Numbered from the stretch's first letter, positions 1-8,256 are shown. The stretch is DNA of 64,000 nt from JAENVU01 sp031422675 (GCA_031422675.1 JANPMG010000041.1:12001-76000); one strand, 5' to 3'. Translations and numbers: made by a program. The notes: generated from the letters alone by a model not told the origin.

Positions 1-83
1 TCGGTCCGCCCGCAGACGCGAACGGGAGGCCGGCCTCAACCTGACCACTCGATGACTCCGACGTGACCTGCGAGCAGCAGGAA

Positions 84-89
84 TAGGGT
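84..89 (+). promoter_or_regulatory. Putative -10 hexamer (TAGGGT) of a leaderless GH38 transcript
   Basis: TAGGGT fits the actinobacterial TAnnnT -10 pattern and lies 7 nt before the ATG at 97, so transcription would begin at or next to the start codon. No convincing -35 is visible. The same spacing recurs in front of several other genes in this window, which raises confidence. Confidence 0.4.
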
Positions 90-96
90 CTCGTCA

Positions 97-2835
97 ATGG
101 CTGAACCGACGGTGGTTGCGATCGTCCCCCATACCCACTGGGACCGGGAGTGGTACTCGCCGTTCCAGACCTTTCGGGTGCGCCTGGTGAAGCTGCTCGA
201 CGAGCTGCTCCCGCTCCTCGAACACGATCTTTCCTACGCCCGGTTCCTCCTCGACGGGCAGACCGCGGTGTTGGACGACTACCTCGAGGTCCGGCCCGAG
301 GCCGCCGCCGCGCTCGGCCGGCTCGCGGCGAGCCAGCGCCTCTCCATCGGGCCATGGATGATCCTCATGGACGAGTTCATGGTGTCTGGCGAGACGATCA
401 TCCGGGACCTGCAGATGGGGATCCGGCGCGCCACGGACTTCGGTGGCCCGATGGAAGTGGGCTACCTGCCGGACATGTTCGGTCACGTCGCGCAGATGCC
501 CCAGATTCTGCGAGCGGCCGGGTTGGAACACGCGATCGTCTGGCGCGGCGTCCCGTCGGAGGTGACCCAAAGTGCGTTCTGGTGGGACGCGCCCGACGGC
601 TCCCGCGTGCGCGCCGAGTACCTCTACGGCTCGTACTCCAACGGCCGTGATCTTCCCGACGATGCGAAAGCGCTCATCGGCCGCGCCGCGAACTTCGAGC
701 AGGAGATCGGCGACGCCCGGATTCCCGGCAGCGGCCTATTGCTCATGAACGGCACCGACCACCAGATGCCCCAGCCGTGGCTCGGCCGGATCGTCTCCGA
801 AGCGAATGCGGTGCAGGACGACTACCGCTTCGAGGTCACATCGCTCCCCGAGTACCTGGCCACCCAGCCCACCGCAGGGTTGCGGACCTGGACGGGCGAG
901 CTGCGCTCGGGCGCCCGGGCGAACGTGCTGATGGGCGTGGCGTCCAACCGCGTCGACGTGCACCGCGCGTGCGCGGCGGCCGAACGTTCACTCGAACGGC
1001 GCGCCGAACCCCTTTCGGCGTTGCTGCTCTCGGCTGCCGATTACCCCGACCGCCTGCTGGAGATCGCGTGGCGGCTGCTCGTGCTGAACAGTGCGCATGA
1101 TTCTTCGTGCGCGTGCAGCGCCGACGAGGTGGTCGACGCAGTCCAGGTCCGGTATGAAGAAGCGCGCCAGGTTGGGGACAGCCTCGCCCGCGATGCGATC
1201 CATGCGCTCGGCCGCGCGATCGACGCGCCGCGTGGTTCCACCGTCGTCGTCAACGCCAGTGGGTTCGACCGCGGTGGAATCATCTCGCTGAAGGTGCCCG
1301 GCGACGGCCCCGTCCACCTCGAATGTGTCGAGGACGGCTCGGTCTTTCCCGCGCAGGTCGTCACGACCCTCGGTGGTGTCGGGTTCGCCACCACGGTGAC
1401 CGGTGAGCAGGTCTCGCTCGTCACCGAGATGATGCGCGGTCCCGAGTTCGCGGGCGCGCGCATCGCGGCCTACGAGCTCGAACGGACCGGCCGCGGCGAC
1501 GCCACGCTCACCTGCACCACCGCCGCTCCCGACGAAGCGGCCACCGATCTCGAATCACTGCGCGAGGAACTCGTCGAACTCGGACGCGCCGGCGTCGCCA
1601 TCTCCGTCCGCGTGATGCGGACCCCCACGCGCGACGTGATCGCGCGCGTCGAGGACATTCCGGGATTCGGTTGGCGCACATTCCGGGCCGTCGACGGCGC
1701 CGGACCGGCCACCGCGGTGCGCGCCGGCGAACACTTCCTCGCCAACGAACACCTCGAACTCGAGGTCGATCCGCATACCGGCACCTACACGATCACCACC
1801 ACCGACGGGGTCACGGTGGCGGGGCTCGGACGGCTCGTCGAGGGCGGTGACGGCGGCGACACGTACAACTACTCACCGCCGACAAACGACGTGATCATCG
1901 ACCGACCCGAGGCGGTGACCGTCACGCGCCACCAGGACGGACCGGTCCAGTCCCAGCTCCGCGTGCTCACGTGGTACCGCTGGCCGCATCACGCCGTGGG
2001 GAACGAGCGGTCGTGCAGCCACCGCAGCGACGAACAACTCCTCACCGAGGTGATCACCACCCTGGAGGTCCGCGCCGGGGAGCCCTTCGTCCGCGTCCGC
2101 ACCGAGCTGGACCACCGGTGTCGCGATCATCGTCTGCGCGCGCACTTCCCGTTGCCGCATCCGGTCGACCGGTCCCATGCCGAGTGCGCATTCGCGGTCG
2201 TCGAGCGCGGCCTCACCACCGAAGGCGGTCCCCACGAGACGCCCCTGCCCACCTTCGTCTCCCGCCGGTTCGTCGATGCCTCCGACGGCACCGCCGGGGT
2301 CGCACTGATTCACGACGGGCTGTTGGAGTACGAGCTCGTCGACGGCGGCTCCGAGCTCGCGCTCACCCTGCTGCGCGCCACCGGCTACCTGTCACGGTCG
2401 GAGCTGTCACTGCGCCCGAACCCCGCCGGACCCCTCGACGCCTTGGAGGGCCCGCAGCTCCAAGGCCCGCTCGCGGTGGAGTACGCCGTCGCAGTCCACG
2501 CCGGCACGTGGGTGGAAGCCGATCTCTACGCCCGTGCCGACGACGTGCTCGTGCCCCTGGACCGCACCCGCGTGCAAGGCGGCGGAACCCGGCGCAGCAC
2601 CGAACAACCCCTCCAGGTCCGGGGTGCCGTCACGTCCGCGCTGTGTCGCGAGGCCGACGGGCTCACGCTCCGGGTGTTCAATCCACTCGCCGAGACGACC
2701 GTGGTCGAGATCGACCTCGACGCCACCCCGGCACGCGGCTGGCTCGTCGACCTTCGCGGGCGACCGCAATCGCGGTTCGAGACCGGCTTCGAACTCCGCG
2801 GCGGCGGGATCGCCACCGTCCGGCTCGACGAGTAG
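97..2835 (+). CDS. Glycoside hydrolase family 38 alpha-mannosidase
   Basis: A 912-residue protein of the usual bacterial GH38 length (the MngB / alpha-mannosidase class). The N-terminal catalytic domain opens with the zinc-binding motif HTHWDREW (residues 12-19; H14 and D16 are the expected metal ligands). It continues with LPDMFGH around D126, the expected nucleophile region, and a later NSAHDSSC segment supplies the family's downstream histidine. The C-terminal half is beta-rich, as in the GH38 C-terminal domains. Family members hydrolyse alpha-mannosides; the exact substrate (mannosylglycerate, mannan oligosaccharide or a glycan) cannot be read here. There is no signal peptide, so it is cytoplasmic. 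It stands alone on this strand and converges on the unknown gene at 2864. Confidence 0.9.
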   Translation: MAEPTVVAIVPHTHWDREWYSPFQTFRVRLVKLLDELLPLLEHDLSYARFLLDGQTAVLDDYLEVRPEAAAALGRLAASQRLSIGPWMILMDEFMVSGETIIRDLQMGIRRATDFGGPMEVGYLPDMFGHVAQMPQILRAAGLEHAIVWRGVPSEVTQSAFWWDAPDGSRVRAEYLYGSYSNGRDLPDDAKALIGRAANFEQEIGDARIPGSGLLLMNGTDHQMPQPWLGRIVSEANAVQDDYRFEVTSLPEYLATQPTAGLRTWTGELRSGARANVLMGVASNRVDVHRACAAAERSLERRAEPLSALLLSAADYPDRLLEIAWRLLVLNSAHDSSCACSADEVVDAVQVRYEEARQVGDSLARDAIHALGRAIDAPRGSTVVVNASGFDRGGIISLKVPGDGPVHLECVEDGSVFPAQVVTTLGGVGFATTVTGEQVSLVTEMMRGPEFAGARIAAYELERTGRGDATLTCTTAAPDEAATDLESLREELVELGRAGVAISVRVMRTPTRDVIARVEDIPGFGWRTFRAVDGAGPATAVRAGEHFLANEHLELEVDPHTGTYTITTTDGVTVAGLGRLVEGGDGGDTYNYSPPTNDVIIDRPEAVTVTRHQDGPVQSQLRVLTWYRWPHHAVGNERSCSHRSDEQLLTEVITTLEVRAGEPFVRVRTELDHRCRDHRLRAHFPLPHPVDRSHAECAFAVVERGLTTEGGPHETPLPTFVSRRFVDASDGTAGVALIHDGLLEYELVDGGSELALTLLRATGYLSRSELSLRPNPAGPLDALEGPQLQGPLAVEYAVAVHAGTWVEADLYARADDVLVPLDRTRVQGGGTRRSTEQPLQVRGAVTSALCREADGLTLRVFNPLAETTVVEIDLDATPARGWLVDLRGRPQSRFETGFELRGGGIATVRLDE

Positions 2836-2863
2836 CCGGTCGACGAGTAGCGGCCCGACGAGC

Positions 2864-3991
2864 TCAGACCGGGGTCGGCCGGAGGAGGGCTTCGCCGACC
2901 GGGTCGTGCGTGGCCCAGCCCGGCGCGATCATCGGGACCCGGATTGCCAACCCCCGGGTCGGTTCGGCCACCTCCCACAACAGCGCGGGATGCTCCCCGT
3001 GCCACCGCAATGCAAACGAAATCCGGCCGAACCGAGTAGGCGCGTCGAAGACTTCGAGATCCACCCCCGGAGCGGGCGGCTGGTGGAGCAGTTCCAATCC
3101 GGTCTCGGTGTCGCGCACGTAACCGTCCCGGGCGCGCAACAGAGTCCCCGCGGGACCGATCTCGGCGAGAAGATCGCCGCGCCAGCGCGCCCGCTTCCGC
3201 TCTCTGAGCGACAGGCCGCGCCAGACCCATTCGGCGGCCTCGTCGAAACCCCAATCTTCCAGCGCCGCGAATGTGCCCGCGGACGGGTCGGGATCGAGCA
3301 GGACCTGACTGCGAGCAAGATCGAGGTCGGCGCGCCCGGCCGCGGTGACACTGACCCGCATCGCCCGATCCAGATGGTGACGCCATCCACGCGCCGCGGC
3401 ATCCGGAGTCGGGACCTGCGCCAGATCCACCGAGGGGATCACATCCCCGGTCACCGCTCCGATGCGCAGCCGGTTCCGATGACTGAGCGGAAAGAGCAGT
3501 GCGGCACAGAGGGTCCCGGGCGGGAACTGGCGTGGTTCGATGAGTCCGGTCTGCGCGCCGCACTGCTCCGGTTCCAAATCGAGATCCGTGACATCCCAAC
3601 GCGGGGGCGGAAACGGCAGGACCAGTGCGACGCGACCGTCGACGAGAACCTGGTTCCCGTCGATCGCAATCGAGGTCGCGCCGCGCACCACGAACGCCAC
3701 GATGCACGCGGCCGGTGATGCGTTCTCCACTTCGACCACCACGACGTCACCCGGACCGCCGATGCCGTAGACGCGTTGGATGGCGTCGCCGCTCGGCACC
3801 TTCACCCGAGTTTCGGCCACCGGCGCACCGGCAATCGCTTCCTGGCGAACCGCGGGTTCACGGGCCGGCACCCGCCAGCGGTCGTCCGCCCCGATCCACC
3901 AGTCGAGGGTCCAGGACTCACCGGCGACGACCAGCGCGCCGCGCGCGTCGACCACGGCCCGCCCGGGACCCCCGAGTGCGCCGACGATCAC
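2864..3991 (-). CDS. Unknown beta-rich protein, third gene of the plsC-gpsA operon
   Basis: A 375-residue protein I do not recognise. The start is GTG, and its GTGA overlaps the gpsA stop codon, so it is translationally coupled to gpsA. The first 200 residues look like an all-beta domain (many alternating hydrophobic strands and a proline/glycine-rich PFPPPRWDVTD segment). The C-terminal half contains W-rich helices such as EDWGFDEAAEWVWRGL. There is no signal peptide or membrane segment. The architecture faintly recalls the beta-sandwich parts of glucoamylase or debranching-type enzymes, and it lies beside a GH38 gene, but I do not assign a function. Confidence 0.75.
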   Translation of the reverse strand: MIVGALGGPGRAVVDARGALVVAGESWTLDWWIGADDRWRVPAREPAVRQEAIAGAPVAETRVKVPSGDAIQRVYGIGGPGDVVVVEVENASPAACIVAFVVRGATSIAIDGNQVLVDGRVALVLPFPPPRWDVTDLDLEPEQCGAQTGLIEPRQFPPGTLCAALLFPLSHRNRLRIGAVTGDVIPSVDLAQVPTPDAAARGWRHHLDRAMRVSVTAAGRADLDLARSQVLLDPDPSAGTFAALEDWGFDEAAEWVWRGLSLRERKRARWRGDLLAEIGPAGTLLRARDGYVRDTETGLELLHQPPAPGVDLEVFDAPTRFGRISFALRWHGEHPALLWEVAEPTRGLAIRVPMIAPGWATHDPVGEALLRPTPV

Positions 3992-5001
3992 GGTTGGCGC
4001 CGAAGTTCGGGCTTGGCCTGGCGCAACATCAGCGCGGGAACGATCTCCGCCGGAGTCCGACCCTCGTAGAGCACCGCGCCCACCTGCTCGGCAATCGGCA
4101 TTTCCACGCCGTGCGCGGCGGCCAGTTCGAGCACCGCCTGCGTGGTCTTCACTCCTTCGGCCACCATCTTCATCTCGGTGACGATGTCCTCGAGCTTGCG
4201 GCCCTGGCCGAGCGCAACCCCCACGGTCCGGTTCCGGCTCTTCTCGCTGGTGCAGGTGGCCACCAGATCGCCCATCCCAGCGAGTCCGGAGAACGTCATC
4301 GGATCGCCGCCGAGCGTGGCGCCGAGCCGCGCCAACTCGGCCAGACCACGGGTGATCAGCGCGGCCTTCGTGTTGTCCCCGTACCCGAGTCCGTGCGCGA
4401 TCCCGGCCGCGAGCGCGATCACGTTCTTCAGCGCGCCCGCGATCTCACAGCCCACGACGTCGGGATTGGTGTACACCCGGAACGTGCCGGTCATGAAGCA
4501 CTGCTGCAGCTCCGCGGCCACGACGGGATCGCCGATAGCCACCACCGAGGCGGTCGGCTGGCCGAGCGCCACTTCGCGCGCCAAGTTCGGACCGGTCAGG
4601 ACTCCGATGCGGTCCGCGCGGTGATCGGTGAGCACGGCCGCGATCACCTCGGTCATTCGTAGGAGCGTTCCCTGCTCCACCCCTTTGGACAAGCTCAGCA
4701 CCGGGACGTCGGCACCGATCGCGGGCGCCGCGGTCTCGAGCACGGCTCGAAAACCGTGCGACGGCACGCCCATGACCACCACATCCGCCCCGGTGCACGC
4801 GGCCACCAGATCCGAGGTGGCCCGCAACGATTCCGGGAGCGCGATGTCCGGGAGGTAGTCAGGATTCTGATGCGTCGAATCGATGCGGGCGACCACCGCA
4901 GGGTCGCGCGCCCACAACACCGCGTCGCCGTTCACCGCCGCGATCGCGCCGACCGCCGTGCCCCAGGACCCGGCGCCGATCACCGCGATTCGCGGGCTCA
5001 T
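3988..5001 (-). CDS. gpsA: NAD(P)-dependent glycerol-3-phosphate dehydrogenase
   Basis: A 337-residue cytoplasmic enzyme that reduces dihydroxyacetone phosphate to sn-glycerol-3-phosphate, the backbone of phospholipids. The N-terminal Rossmann motif GAGSWG lies at residues 9-14. The substrate-domain signature with the catalytic lysine is clear (GALKNVIAL followed by GYGDNTKAAL). The length is that of the family. I chose the ATG at 5001, where ATGA overlaps the stop of plsC; the open frame extends further upstream but there it runs antisense through cofC. It is coupled to plsC upstream and to the unknown gene downstream, so glycerol-3-phosphate synthesis and its acylation product share one transcript. 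Confidence 0.96.
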   Translation of the reverse strand: MSPRIAVIGAGSWGTAVGAIAAVNGDAVLWARDPAVVARIDSTHQNPDYLPDIALPESLRATSDLVAACTGADVVVMGVPSHGFRAVLETAAPAIGADVPVLSLSKGVEQGTLLRMTEVIAAVLTDHRADRIGVLTGPNLAREVALGQPTASVVAIGDPVVAAELQQCFMTGTFRVYTNPDVVGCEIAGALKNVIALAAGIAHGLGYGDNTKAALITRGLAELARLGATLGGDPMTFSGLAGMGDLVATCTSEKSRNRTVGVALGQGRKLEDIVTEMKMVAEGVKTTQAVLELAAAHGVEMPIAEQVGAVLYEGRTPAEIVPALMLRQAKPELRRQP

Positions 5002-5699
5002 CGACAGCTCCGAAGCACTGCCGTCTCCGGTGGGCGCACCCACCAGTCGCCTTCGTTCGGCGTGGGCGACTGCGGGTACGCCGCGCGCGCCCGCCGAACC
5101 TGGCCGCAGATGGCGTCCATGATCCAGTCCGTCGCCTCGCTCACGTCCGCGTCGGGCGCAATGGTCAACGGCGCACCGATTTCGACGACCTCGGCGATGC
5201 CGGAACGCCAACGCGGCTTGCGGCCTTTGAACATGATCCGATGGAGTCCCCACAGGCCGACGGGGACCACCGGTGCCCCCGTCGCCGCCGCGAGCCGGGC
5301 CGTGCCGGTCTTGCCCACCATGGGTTCGAGGTCGAGCGAGATCGTGCCTTCCGGAAAGACTGCGATGCACCGACCCGCCCGCAGCGCATCTTCTGCCGCC
5401 GCGAGCGAGTTCGCGGCGTCGGCCGTGCCGCGCTTGACCGGGATGTGACCGATCGATCGAAACAACGGTCCGATGACGGGCTTGGCAAACAGTTCGTCCT
5501 TCGTGAGGAACCGAGTGCGCCGGCCCCGCTTCGTCGCGAAGTACCCGAGCGCCAACGGGTCCAAGTACGAGACGTGATTCGCCGCGAGGATCACCGGTCC
5601 TTCGGTCGGAATGTGCTCCAGACCGTTGAGCGACCACTTGATGCCCAGATGCATCGGCGGGTACAGCACACCGCGCACGCCATCGAAGATGAGGTTCAC
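4998..5699 (-). CDS. plsC: 1-acyl-sn-glycerol-3-phosphate acyltransferase (PlsC family)
   Basis: A 233-residue acyltransferase. The NHVSYLD box (residues 41-47) provides the HX4D catalytic pair and FPEGT (115-119) the phosphate-binding motif of the LPLAT family. These enzymes acylate lysophosphatidate at the inner membrane face. The predicted start is GTG at 5699, 23 bp from the divergent cofC start. It overlaps gpsA by ATGA. Several actinobacterial genomes have this plsC-gpsA pair next to cofC. A role on a related lysophospholipid or lipid A-like acceptor cannot be excluded, but neighbouring gpsA supports phosphatidic acid synthesis. Confidence 0.92.
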   Translation of the reverse strand: MNLIFDGVRGVLYPPMHLGIKWSLNGLEHIPTEGPVILAANHVSYLDPLALGYFATKRGRRTRFLTKDELFAKPVIGPLFRSIGHIPVKRGTADAANSLAAAEDALRAGRCIAVFPEGTISLDLEPMVGKTGTARLAAATGAPVVPVGLWGLHRIMFKGRKPRWRSGIAEVVEIGAPLTIAPDADVSEATDWIMDAICGQVRRARAAYPQSPTPNEGDWWVRPPETAVLRSCR

Positions 5700-5722
5700 G
5701 GGCCGGTAGCATACGCAGCCCC

Positions 5723-6307
5723 ATGCAGCCCGGCCCCGGTTCCCCCCCGCCCGCCGGGGTCGTGATTCCGTTGCGCGCCTTCGCGTCCGGGAAGGCGCGC
5801 CTCGCCTCGGTCCTCGGCGATGCCGAGCGCACCACGCTGGCCCGCACCATGGCGACCTGCGTTGTCGACGCGTGCGGGGACCTACCGGTCGTGGTGGTCA
5901 GCTCGGCAGCGGAGGTCCAGGCCTGGGCCCGCGAACGCGACATTCCGGTGATCGACGATCCCGGAACCGGTCTCGACGGTGCGGCGACCGTGGGCGCTGA
6001 GTATTTCGGTCGGCGCGGCGCCGTGCGGGTCGTGGTCGCCCATGCCGATCTCCCCCGCGCCCGGCCCGGTGCGCTGGTCCCGTTCTCGCTCATCGCGCCG
6101 GCGACGGTGGCGATCGTGCCGTGCCATCGCGACGACGGCAACCCCGTCATTTCGGTCCCCACCTCGCCGCCGTTTCCCTTCGCGTACGGGGTCGGCTCCG
6201 CTCGTCGGCACGCCCAGATCGCCCGGGACCTGGGACTCGCGGTCGAGATCGTGCGGGACCCCGACCTGGGATTCGACGTCGACCTCCCCGAAGACCTCGC
6301 GGGCTGA
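5723..6307 (+). CDS. cofC: 2-phospho-L-lactate / phosphoenolpyruvate guanylyltransferase CofC (FbiD)
   Basis: A 194-residue nucleotidyltransferase of the F420 pathway. It transfers GMP to 2-phospholactate or, in actinobacteria, to phosphoenolpyruvate, giving the activated precursor used by FbiA. The N-terminal VVIPLRAFASGKARL matches the family's 'IPvK....aKtRL' nucleotide-binding start. The HADLPR and FAYGVGSARRHAQ segments match the conserved substrate and metal region, and the C-terminus keeps the DPDLGFDVDLPEDL ending. It is divergent from plsC-gpsA and is followed 2 bp later by a PIG-L gene. With the LLM enzyme at 61.2 kb it indicates an F420-using cell. Confidence 0.93.
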   Translation: MQPGPGSPPPAGVVIPLRAFASGKARLASVLGDAERTTLARTMATCVVDACGDLPVVVVSSAAEVQAWARERDIPVIDDPGTGLDGAATVGAEYFGRRGAVRVVVAHADLPRARPGALVPFSLIAPATVAIVPCHRDDGNPVISVPTSPPFPFAYGVGSARRHAQIARDLGLAVEIVRDPDLGFDVDLPEDLAG

Positions 6308-6309
6308 GC

Positions 6310-7062
6310 ATGAACTCCGACTCGATACCCGCCCCGGAGTGTGCGCTTGCGATCGGCGCCCATCCCGACGACATCGAGTTCGGCGCCGGCGCCACCCTGG
6401 CGCGCTGGGCGGCGGCGGGAACCGATGTTCACTTCCTCATCCTCACCGACGGCTCCAAGGGCAGTTGGGCGGTTGGGGATGACCTCGACGCGTTGGTCAC
6501 CACGCGGTACGCCGAGGCGCGCGATGCGGCAACCGCGCTCGCGCGGGCCCGAGTGCATTTCGGCGGCTTCATCGACGGCGAACTCGAGAGTGATCGCAGC
6601 GGACGGCAGTTGGTCTGCCGCGTCGTGCGCGACGTGCGGCCGAACGTCGTCCTGGGCCATGACCCGTGGCAGCGGTACCGCCTGCACCCCGATCATCGCA
6701 ATGCGGGCTGGCTGACCGTCGACGGCATCGTCGCGGCACGCGATCCTCACTTCTTCGCGGGAGTCGGCGGCCCGCATCACCGACCCGACGGGCTGTTGCT
6801 CTTCGAGGCCGACGAGCCGAACCACTTCGAACCCGCGGCGGGCTGGACCGACGCAAAGGTCGAGGCGCTGCTCTGCCACCGAAGTCAGTGGCGTTCGACC
6901 ATGGGAATCGACCCGGACCTCGACGCCGATGACCGCAGCCATGCGATCGAGGCCTTCCGTGCGCGCGTCGTCGGAGCGATGCGCCGCGATCGCGGGCCTA
7001 ACGATCGCGGGCCCGACGATCGCGGGCCCGTCGAAGGGTTTCGGTACATCGCCGAACTCTGA
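6310..7062 (+). CDS. PIG-L family (LmbE-like) zinc deacetylase
   Basis: A 250-residue protein with the PIG-L signature GAHPDDIEFGAG near the N-terminus (the AHPDD zinc/catalytic motif), a mid HDPWQRYRLHPDHRNAG segment carrying the second histidine pair, and the usual domain length. Family members remove acetyl groups from N-acetylglucosamine-type substrates; MshB and Mca of mycothiol metabolism are the actinobacterial examples. It starts 2 bp after cofC, so the two are co-transcribed. Near the C-terminus the DNA repeats a 15-bp unit three times (DRGPNDRGPDDRGP). The substrate is not deducible; since the window also has a mycothiol-dependent dehydrogenase, a mycothiol role is possible but unproven. 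Confidence 0.85.
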   Translation: MNSDSIPAPECALAIGAHPDDIEFGAGATLARWAAAGTDVHFLILTDGSKGSWAVGDDLDALVTTRYAEARDAATALARARVHFGGFIDGELESDRSGRQLVCRVVRDVRPNVVLGHDPWQRYRLHPDHRNAGWLTVDGIVAARDPHFFAGVGGPHHRPDGLLLFEADEPNHFEPAAGWTDAKVEALLCHRSQWRSTMGIDPDLDADDRSHAIEAFRARVVGAMRRDRGPNDRGPDDRGPVEGFRYIAEL

Positions 7063-7098
7063 GACCATCCCCCGGTGACCTGGGCCGGTACCGGACGC

Positions 7099-7132
7099 GA
7101 TTCGGGGGAGGTCCGAAGACCTCCCCCGAATC
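7099..7132. terminator. Perfect 15-bp hairpin between convergent genes
   Basis: GATTCGGGGGAGGTC (7099-7113), loop CGAA, then its exact complement (7118-7132). It lies between the PIG-L stop (7062) and the histone-like gene stop (7174) on the opposite strand, so it can serve both. There is no U-tract on either side, as is frequent for actinobacterial terminators. Confidence 0.8.
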
Positions 7133-7173
7133 CGTCAGCGACCGGAGGCCGCCCGTTGACGCTGGTGTTGTTG

Positions 7174-7434
7174 CTACTTGCGCTTGGCGGCCTTGCGCTT
7201 CGCCGGAGCCTTCTTCTTCGCGGCCTTGCGCTTCGCGGGGGCCTTCTTCGCGGCCTTGCGCTTCGCAGGAGCCTTCTTCTTCGCAGCCTTCTTGGTGGCC
7301 TTCTTCGCGGCCTTCTTGGCTGGGGTCTTCTTCTTCGCAGCCTTACGCTTCGCGGGGGCCTTCTTCGCGGCCTTGCGCTTCGCCGGGGCCTTCTTGGCCG
7401 CCGTCTTACGCGTGCTTCGCTTTGCTGGAGGCAT
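7174..7434 (-). CDS. Lysine/alanine-rich histone H1-like DNA-binding protein (HupB-tail type)
   Basis: An 86-residue, extremely basic protein made almost wholly of repeats such as AAKKAPAKRKAAKK. This is the composition of histone H1 tails and of the C-terminal tail of mycobacterial HupB, which bind DNA and compact the nucleoid. No HU globular domain precedes it. ATG codons exist at 7440 and 7434; I chose 7434 because AGAAAG lies 8 nt upstream. The DNA is a chain of near-identical units. Its neighbours (cofC, tRNA/gltX, leu genes) are those of hupB in mycobacteria, so it may stand in for hupB. It is flanked by a strong terminator downstream and an inverted-repeat-rich promoter region upstream. 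Confidence 0.85.
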   Translation of the reverse strand: MPPAKRSTRKTAAKKAPAKRKAAKKAPAKRKAAKKKTPAKKAAKKATKKAAKKKAPAKRKAAKKAPAKRKAAKKKAPAKRKAAKRK

Positions 7435-7460
7435 GCTCATCACTTTCTGTTGTCTACTGG

Positions 7461-7551
7461 GAACGAGTTCGGGTCGAACCCCAGTATGTGTTCGACCCTC
7501 TCGTGTTCACAGTGAACCGGTCGTGCACGTGGTGCACTTCCGAACTCGTTC
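7461..7551 (-). promoter_or_regulatory. Inverted-repeat-rich promoter/operator region of the histone-like gene
   Basis: Upstream of the gene lie a 9-bp inverted repeat GGGTCGAAC/GTTCGACCC (7471-7479 and 7490-7498), whose spacer holds CATACT (minus strand, 7488-7483) as a possible -10; GTTCAC-A-GTGAAC (7505-7517); two GTGCAC palindromes (7523-7528, 7532-7537); and two inverted copies of the 12-mer GAACGAGTTCGG (7461-7472, 7540-7551). Such clustered GAAC/GTTC half-sites suggest one or more regulators binding at this promoter; which ones is unknown. Confidence 0.5.
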
Positions 7552-8149
7552 ACCGCGATCTCTTGTCTACCCGCAACTGCGAGAACTCACTCTCGACGTT
7601 GCCGGCGCGAATGTCATCGTCGGACACCTGACTGGAAACCTGAACCTCGCGGTCGACGCCGCGCAATTTCTCTCCGCCGTTCATGTTCACTGCACATGGA
7701 AACCCATTCCGGGCGCGACGTCAAGCATTTCCGCATCAATGCGCGCACCAAACAGCACCGCGCGCGCGACACGACGCACGCGCGCGACACGACGCGCGCG
7801 TGCGTACAACGCGCGCTGCGTCGATGGATGCGGGAGAATCGCGTCGACATGACCACGCGCAGTGGCAACTTTCGCGCGAGCGCGTGCGCGCGTGAACTCG
7901 TCACACGCGCGAAAAAATCTTTTCGCCGGCGCGCACAAAACCCGCGCATCGCGACGAAAAACTGTTTGTGCACCACGCACGCGGTCGACGACGGCGCGTG
8001 TCCAACCCGGAGTCGGCGATTCGTGTGACGCGCGCGCTTCGAGCGAGGCGCAACCCGGGCCGCGTCATCGGTGCGCGCGTCGTGGGCGCGTGAGCACGTG
8101 TCGGTTTCGATCCACGGGCGCGAACTCGAATACCGGTCGCGGACGCGGT
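7552..8149. other. Gene-free gap with extreme CGCG/GCGCGC density
   Basis: About 600 bp between the histone promoter region and the tRNA terminator. From about 7725 onward it is packed with alternating purine-pyrimidine CG runs. Open frames on both strands (for example an Arg/His/Thr-rich frame 7696-8028 on + and one at 7614-7976 on -) have no recognisable domain, no ribosome-binding site and low-complexity translations, so I do not call them genes. Short A/T patches (GAAAAAATCTTTTC near 7911) interrupt the CG runs. Function unknown. Confidence 0.5.
7763..7796. repeat. Two direct copies of a CG-rich 15-mer
   Basis: CGCGCGACACGACGC occurs at 7763-7777 and again at 7781-7795, a period of 18 bp, inside the CG-rich gap. 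Alternating CG stretches of this kind favour left-handed or otherwise unusual helix forms. Confidence 0.7.
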
Positions 8150-8177
8150 GAAGCCCGGGACGAGAGTCCCGGGCTTC
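8150..8177 (-). terminator. Terminator hairpin of the tRNA transcript
   Basis: GAAGCCCGGGAC (8150-8161), loop GAGA, GTCCCGGGCTTC (8166-8177): a perfect 12-bp stem six bases beyond the 3' end of tRNA-Glu. There is no clear U-run. Confidence 0.8.
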
Positions 8178-8183
8178 GAGGGG

Positions 8184-8256
8184 TAGCCCCGAGCAGATTC
8201 GAACTGCCGTTACCGCCTTGAGAGGGCGGCGTCCTAGGCCACTAGACGACGGGGCC
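8184..8256 (-). tRNA. tRNA-Glu(CTC)
   Basis: 73 nt forming a full cloverleaf. The acceptor GGCCCCG pairs with CGGGGCU (one G-U), the D arm starts GTCTAGTGG, the anticodon stem-loop CCGCCCTCTCAAGGCGG carries CUC, and the T arm is GGCAG-TTCGAAT-CTGCT with discriminator A. CCA is not encoded. It lies 30 bp downstream of tRNA-Gln on the same strand and is followed by a strong hairpin, so the two form one transcript. Confidence 0.95.

Noticed and set aside
3988..7068. A single 1026-codon frame containing gpsA plus an upstream extension through the cofC region
   Set aside because: Only the part from ATG 5001 matches GpsA; the upstream part is antisense to cofC and PIG-L, so the extension is a shadow.
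7174..7434. CRISPR-like repeat array
   Set aside because: The repeats are in-frame lysine/alanine codons of one small gene, without spacers.
7696..8028. A 110-codon Arg/Thr/His-rich frame in the CG-rich gap
   Set aside because: No ribosome-binding site, competing frames on both strands, and composition explained by the CG repeats.
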